64,000 bases of DNA from Rossellomorea aquimaris (lineage in GTDB: Bacteria; Bacillota; Bacilli; Bacillales; Bacillaceae_B). The first letter of the stretch is position 1. Every line of letters starts with the position of its first letter. This document shows, piece after piece, positions 61,839-64,000 of this stretch. The position numbers and the translations under genes are program-made. The notes below the pieces were generated by a model, which was not told the DNA's origin, searched no databases, and saw only the letters and a program-made list of their open reading frames with translations. Location: contig NZ_JXZC01000002.1 of NCBI RefSeq assembly GCF_000935355.1, forward strand, positions 310,001 through 374,000, written 5' to 3'.

Positions 61839-62153
61839 AAGAGGCTGGGACAAAAGTGTTCTAGTCTAAGTAAAACCCGAACTCATTTGCATTATTTTCC
61901 GCAAATGAGTTCGGGTTTTTAATATGTTCAATATACTTTTAGATTTTAGCTCTCTCCAGCGGTTGATTGGAGTGCAAGACGAAGACTCCTGCGGGAAGAG
62001 TAGCTTATGTGAGACCCCGCAGGCTTGCCGAGGAGGCTCACGGGCTACCCGCGGAAAGCGAAGTCTTGCACGGAAATCATTAGCGGTATGAAGAATCTAC
62101 ACTGTAATTGTTCGTCTTTACGTTGTGGTTCTTTAGTTTTGTCCCGGCCTCTT
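61839..62153. mobile_element. MITE-like element with 17-bp terminal inverted repeats
   Basis: AAGAGGCTGGGACAAAA at 61839 and TTTTGTCCCGGCCTCTT at 62137 are inverted repeats with one mismatch, bounding 315 bp without a gene. Inside are a strong hairpin (AACCCGAACTCATTTGC / GCAAATGAGTTCGGGTT, 61878-61920, T-tailed, usable as the dctR terminator) and a GC-rich block shared with 28.9 kb in reverse orientation. It begins 2 bp after the dctR stop. Confidence 0.75.
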
Positions 62154-62277
62154 TTTTGTTCTCCTCAACCGCACTCCCGGACCAAAAAGACCAAAACGTC
62201 CTTTAAGTTCTAAATATTCTAATTTTATTTTGTAAGCGTTATCATATTTAATAGGTAACTTAAAGGAGGACGAAGCG

Positions 62278-63276
62278 ATGAAAAAATTAAAATGGATATC
62301 GATAATAGCCATCATTTCATTACTACTGGCGGCATGTGGAAGTGATGGCGCAAGCGGCGGCGATTCAGGCAGTGGCGGTGATTCTTCCAGCCAATCCATC
62401 GTATTTGGGACAGGTGGGACGTCTGGTGCTTATTATGCGATTGGCGGATCTTTAAAACCGATTTTCGAGGAAAGTGATTCGATTGGGAATGTAACAGTGG
62501 AATCAACAGGAGCTTCTGTAGCCAATATTCAGAACATCACCGACGGATTAAATCAAATGGCGATCGTCATGAGCGATGTTGCCTATGATGCCGTAGAAGG
62601 AAAAGGCCAATTCGAAGGCAATAAAATAGAGGTGCAGGCTCTTGCAGGCATGTACCAAAACGTTGTCCAGGTTGTCGCTATGTCTGATAGCGGAATTAAG
62701 AGTATTGAAGATTTAAAGGGTAAGAAAGTGGGCGTCGGTCAGGTAGGCTCCGGCGTGGAACAGAGTGCGAAGAAAGTATTGGAAGCAGCGGGTTTATCAT
62801 ATGATGACCTTGAAAAAGTCACTCACACCGGGTACGCGGATTCTGTACAGGAAATGAAAAATGGCACACTTGATGCCGCATTCTTCACATCGGGTGTACC
62901 GAACAGTAATATCACAGACCTTATGCAGCAGAATGATGTATCGTTTGTTGAAATCAAAGGAGATCTTGCTGATAAGCTAATGGAGAAATACCCATTCTAT
63001 AAAACATTTACGATCGAGTCAGGAGACGAGGCAAAGTACAACCTGGATTCAAAAGTCGAAACAGTCGGCATCCAAAATATGCTGATTGTATCGAAGGATG
63101 TAAGTGAAGACACAGTGTACGACTTAACAAAACGTTATTACGACTACTTAGGAACAGATGCAGTCGCGGTTGCACCGCTTAAAGAAGTCAACCGGGACGA
63201 AATGGCGAAGGGCCTCATTGCTCCATTGCACCCGGGAGCAAAGAAGTTTTATGAAGAAAAAGGATTACTGGAATAA
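62278..63276 (+). CDS. TAXI-family TRAP transporter solute-binding lipoprotein
   Basis: A 332-residue extracytoplasmic binding protein. The signal peptide ends in a lipobox (SLLLAACGS), followed by a Gly/Ser/Asp linker. The TAXI hallmark is IVFGTGGTSGAYYAIGGSLKPIFEE; GKKVGVGQVGSGVEQSAKKVLEAAGLSY is a second block. Such proteins feed a fused TRAP permease; substrates reported for the family include glutamate and other carboxylates, but none can be assigned here. It is followed by a DUF1850 gene and a TRAP permease, the usual TAXI operon. The start follows AAAGGAGGACG. Confidence 0.93.
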   Translation: MKKLKWISIIAIISLLLAACGSDGASGGDSGSGGDSSSQSIVFGTGGTSGAYYAIGGSLKPIFEESDSIGNVTVESTGASVANIQNITDGLNQMAIVMSDVAYDAVEGKGQFEGNKIEVQALAGMYQNVVQVVAMSDSGIKSIEDLKGKKVGVGQVGSGVEQSAKKVLEAAGLSYDDLEKVTHTGYADSVQEMKNGTLDAAFFTSGVPNSNITDLMQQNDVSFVEIKGDLADKLMEKYPFYKTFTIESGDEAKYNLDSKVETVGIQNMLIVSKDVSEDTVYDLTKRYYDYLGTDAVAVAPLKEVNRDEMAKGLIAPLHPGAKKFYEEKGLLE

Positions 63277-63282
63277 TCGAGA

Positions 63283-63308
63283 AAGGGCATCAATCCTGGT
63301 GCCCTTTT
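63283..63308 (+). terminator. Attenuator-like hairpin within the TAXI operon
   Basis: AAGGGCATCA / GGTGCCCTT stem with a T-rich tail between the binding protein gene and the DUF1850 gene. It probably lowers expression of the permease relative to the binding protein. Confidence 0.7.
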
Positions 63309-63318
63309 CATTCTATCT

Positions 63319-63792
63319 ATGAGAAAAAGAATCCTGGGTGCCTCTGCCCTGCTCCTTCTTACCCTTCTCGCCGTTGTCCCGATGAACACGATGGTCTTAT
63401 CCTATGAGAATAAAAATATAGTAGTGCAGCCTTTTTTCAACCAGAAGGAAGTGTCCATCCGCTGGACACATTCTGTAGAAAAAGAAGATTGGGAGGAATT
63501 TTTTCTCATTGAAAATACGACCATCACCTTGACCTCCACCCGTTTCAAAACGTTTGGTGCCGGTGTCCCGGATGTCGCAGGCGAGGACACATTTATCAAA
63601 GACGGATGGGTGTATATGACGGATATCCATCAACCTGTTGGAGACTCATTGCGCTTCCAGACAGGTAAAAATACGAATCATCGTATTTCATTTAATGAAC
63701 GAACTTTAGTACTTGATCCACAGCGGTCCTACCAATTATCGGTGAGGTCCGTCCCTATGTATCAACTGTTTTATATGATTGTTAATGATTAA
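63319..63792 (+). CDS. DUF1850 protein of the TAXI TRAP operon
   Basis: A 157-residue protein with an N-terminal signal anchor (ILGASALLLLTLLAVVPMNTMVLS) and a beta-rich external domain (VSIRWTHSVEKEDWEEFFLIENTTITLTSTRFKTFGAGVP) that is the DUF1850 core. DUF1850 is regularly found between TAXI binding proteins and the 4TM/12TM permease; its role is unknown. The ATG has no strong ribosome binding site. The 14-mer GAGGTCCGTCCCTA (63744) is inside the frame near the C-terminus and encodes VRSVPM. Confidence 0.85.
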   Translation: MRKRILGASALLLLTLLAVVPMNTMVLSYENKNIVVQPFFNQKEVSIRWTHSVEKEDWEEFFLIENTTITLTSTRFKTFGAGVPDVAGEDTFIKDGWVYMTDIHQPVGDSLRFQTGKNTNHRISFNERTLVLDPQRSYQLSVRSVPMYQLFYMIVND

Positions 63793-63807
63793 GCGAGGTG
63801 ACTCATG

Positions 63808-64000
63808 ATGAGAAAACAAAAGAATACATCCGTGGAAGAGTTGGATCGGGAGGGAAATACGAGAAGCGGGTTTCCCAAAGTAATCGGGCTGTTTATTTTA
63901 GTATTAGCAGCCGGGATTGCACTTTTCCATCTATACACGTCTTATGCAGGGGCGTTAGTCGATGTAAAGCAGCGAAGCATCCACTTGTACGGATTGATGG
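63808..64000 (+). CDS. TRAP transporter fused permease (N-terminal part, truncated by the window)
   Basis: The first 64 residues of a membrane protein: a polar head (MRKQKNTSVEELDREGNTRSGFPK) and a first helix (VIGLFILVLAAGIALFHLYTSYAGAL), then VDVKQRSIHLYGLM. That opening and the operon context fit a TRAP 4TM/12TM fusion permease. The ATG at 63808 is spaced 7 bases from AGGTG; the ATG at 63805 is also possible. The 3' part lies outside the window. Confidence 0.8.
   Translation, partial: MRKQKNTSVEELDREGNTRSGFPKVIGLFILVLAAGIALFHLYTSYAGALVDVKQRSIHLYGLM

Overview
The window is chromosomal DNA from a motile, endospore-former-type Bacillaceae. The gene order follows the Bacillus subtilis block ctpB-ftsXE-cccB-yvjA-prfB-secA-hpf-flagellar late genes-comF-degV. 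Other signs are strong AGGAGG ribosome binding sites, SigD-type flagellar promoters, Zur-type ribosomal protein paralogues and S-box control of methionine genes. A marine or soil relative of Bacillus such as Rossellomorea would fit, but genus is an inference. There are no rRNA or tRNA genes, no prophage and no CRISPR.

Layout. 1-5 kb (+): an FG-GAP-like lipoprotein with an OmpR/HK two-component pair, then a glutamate/dicarboxylate symporter. 5-7.8 kb (-): cobinamide salvage (cbiZ-cbiB-cobD). 7.8-10.7 kb (-): minJ and ctpB. 10.9-15.4 kb (-): methionine/cysteine genes; metY-metX sit behind a SAM-I riboswitch, and two arrays of short periodic repeats flank them. 15.5-19.7 kb (-): ccdA, a two-component system, a membrane protein, a TlpA-type thioredoxin and a DUF302 protein. 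19.8-22.3 kb (-): a methyltransferase, an HTH-like protein, zinc-independent L31/S14 paralogues under a Zur box, and a 79-residue protein of unknown function behind a c-di-GMP-I riboswitch. 22.4-31.8 kb (-): an M23 peptidase with ftsX-ftsE, cccB, a YitT protein, prfB (programmed frameshift) and secA. 32-37.4 kb (-): a SEC-C protein, DUF1028, hpf, then an accessory insert (REP-associated transposase with its repeats, an orphan ABC-2 permease, an MmcQ protein). 37.4-50.8 kb (-): fliT-fliS-fliD-flaG, hag, csrA-fliW, DUF6470, flgL-flgK-flgN-flgM-yvyF, comFC-comFA, degV. 51-57 kb: an EamA transporter, murB (+), a 41-residue small protein, an RNPP-type regulator beside a tandem array of about 270-bp units, a glyoxalase-like protein and ppaC. 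57-64 kb: a coiled-coil protein, a pRiA4b ORF-3 protein, the dctB / dctS-dctR sensory set and a TAXI-type TRAP transporter operon cut by the window end.

The most striking element is the flagellin gene. hag appears to stop early, before its conserved C-terminal D0 helix. The missing C-terminus lies downstream, beyond a canonical group I intron. A second group I intron follows at the extreme C-terminal codons; its first bases restate the normal flagellin ending, so reading through it still gives a normal protein. Other notable elements are the c-di-GMP riboswitch on an unknown small gene, the tandem array beside the RNPP regulator, and at least three dispersed repeat families: the 14-mer GAGGTCCGTCCCTC, the GTACCTGGTAC/GTGCCAGGCAC palindromes and the large GC-rich intergenic elements.
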